Below are positions 12,687 to 12,687 of a stretch of DNA of 12,687 bases, piece by piece. The DNA comes from JBBDIO01 sp040880365 (GTDB lineage Bacteria; Chloroflexota; Anaerolineae; Caldilineales; Caldilineaceae). The stretch covers positions 1 through 12,687 of the forward strand of contig JBBDIO010000254.1 of assembly GCA_040880365.1 (NCBI GenBank), in the 5' to 3' direction. The number at the start of each line of letters is the position of its first letter. Within the stretch, counting starts at the first letter, position 1. The position numbers and the translations under genes are program-made. The notes under the pieces were generated by a model. The model was given only the letters and a program-made list of their open reading frames with translations. It searched no databases and was not told the origin of the DNA.

Positions 12687-12687
12687 C

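Overview
The window is GC-rich and gene-dense, with short intergenic gaps. No ribosomal or tRNA gene fixes the taxonomy. The mix of genes (a PqqD-like/HprK-like kinase pair with a PqqD tail ending in a DPIHEVDEQGWP motif, a LysM-YkuD envelope enzyme, MsmX/UgpC-type sugar ABC ATPase, mannonate dehydratase, HpcH-type aldolase, DUF4157 proteins) suggests a Chloroflexota bacterium, perhaps Anaerolineae/Caldilineales. That is an inference from gene content only.

Layout. Positions 1-2826 are all on the minus strand: a 2-hydroxyacid dehydrogenase, then a 155-aa PqqD-like protein, then an HPr-kinase-like P-loop protein cut by the left edge. The last two look like part of a peptide-modification or HPr-rel-type cluster. 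A divergent intergenic region (2827-3126) carries a perfect 3 x 28-bp tandem array and a likely promoter, followed by a plus-strand LysM/L,D-transpeptidase gene. A bidirectional hairpin terminator separates it from a convergent mannonate dehydratase. Next on the minus strand are a large toxin-like metalloprotease (5473-7548) and a sugar-ABC ATPase (7694-8854). A plus-strand HpcH/HpaI-type aldolase (9058-9963) follows, then a DUF4157-ADP-ribosyltransferase protein (10175-12181) and a 122-aa protein 27 bases behind it. The right edge may hold the end of a convergent minus-strand gene.

The most notable content is the pair of large modular proteins that look like cargo of an extracellular contractile injection system (eCIS). 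Both are mostly disordered at the N terminus and carry the same motif (D-V-x-x-L-Q-x-x-x-G-N-Q-x-V-Q-R-L-L) at the same residues, 54-72. Both also have scattered V/L/I-Q-R tripeptides. They then diverge: one has a glycine-zipper segment and an anthrax-lethal-factor-like HExxH...ExxxE metalloprotease; the other has a DUF4157 domain and a C-terminal R-S-ExE ADP-ribosyltransferase. No sheath, tube, baseplate or AAA gene of an injection system is in the window, and ordinary metabolic genes separate the two, so they look like orphan cargo loaded in trans.

Three separate intergenic regions contain short tandem arrays with 28-29-bp (or 14-bp) periods, two of them with an internal dyad in each unit. 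They are not CRISPR arrays and have no assigned role.
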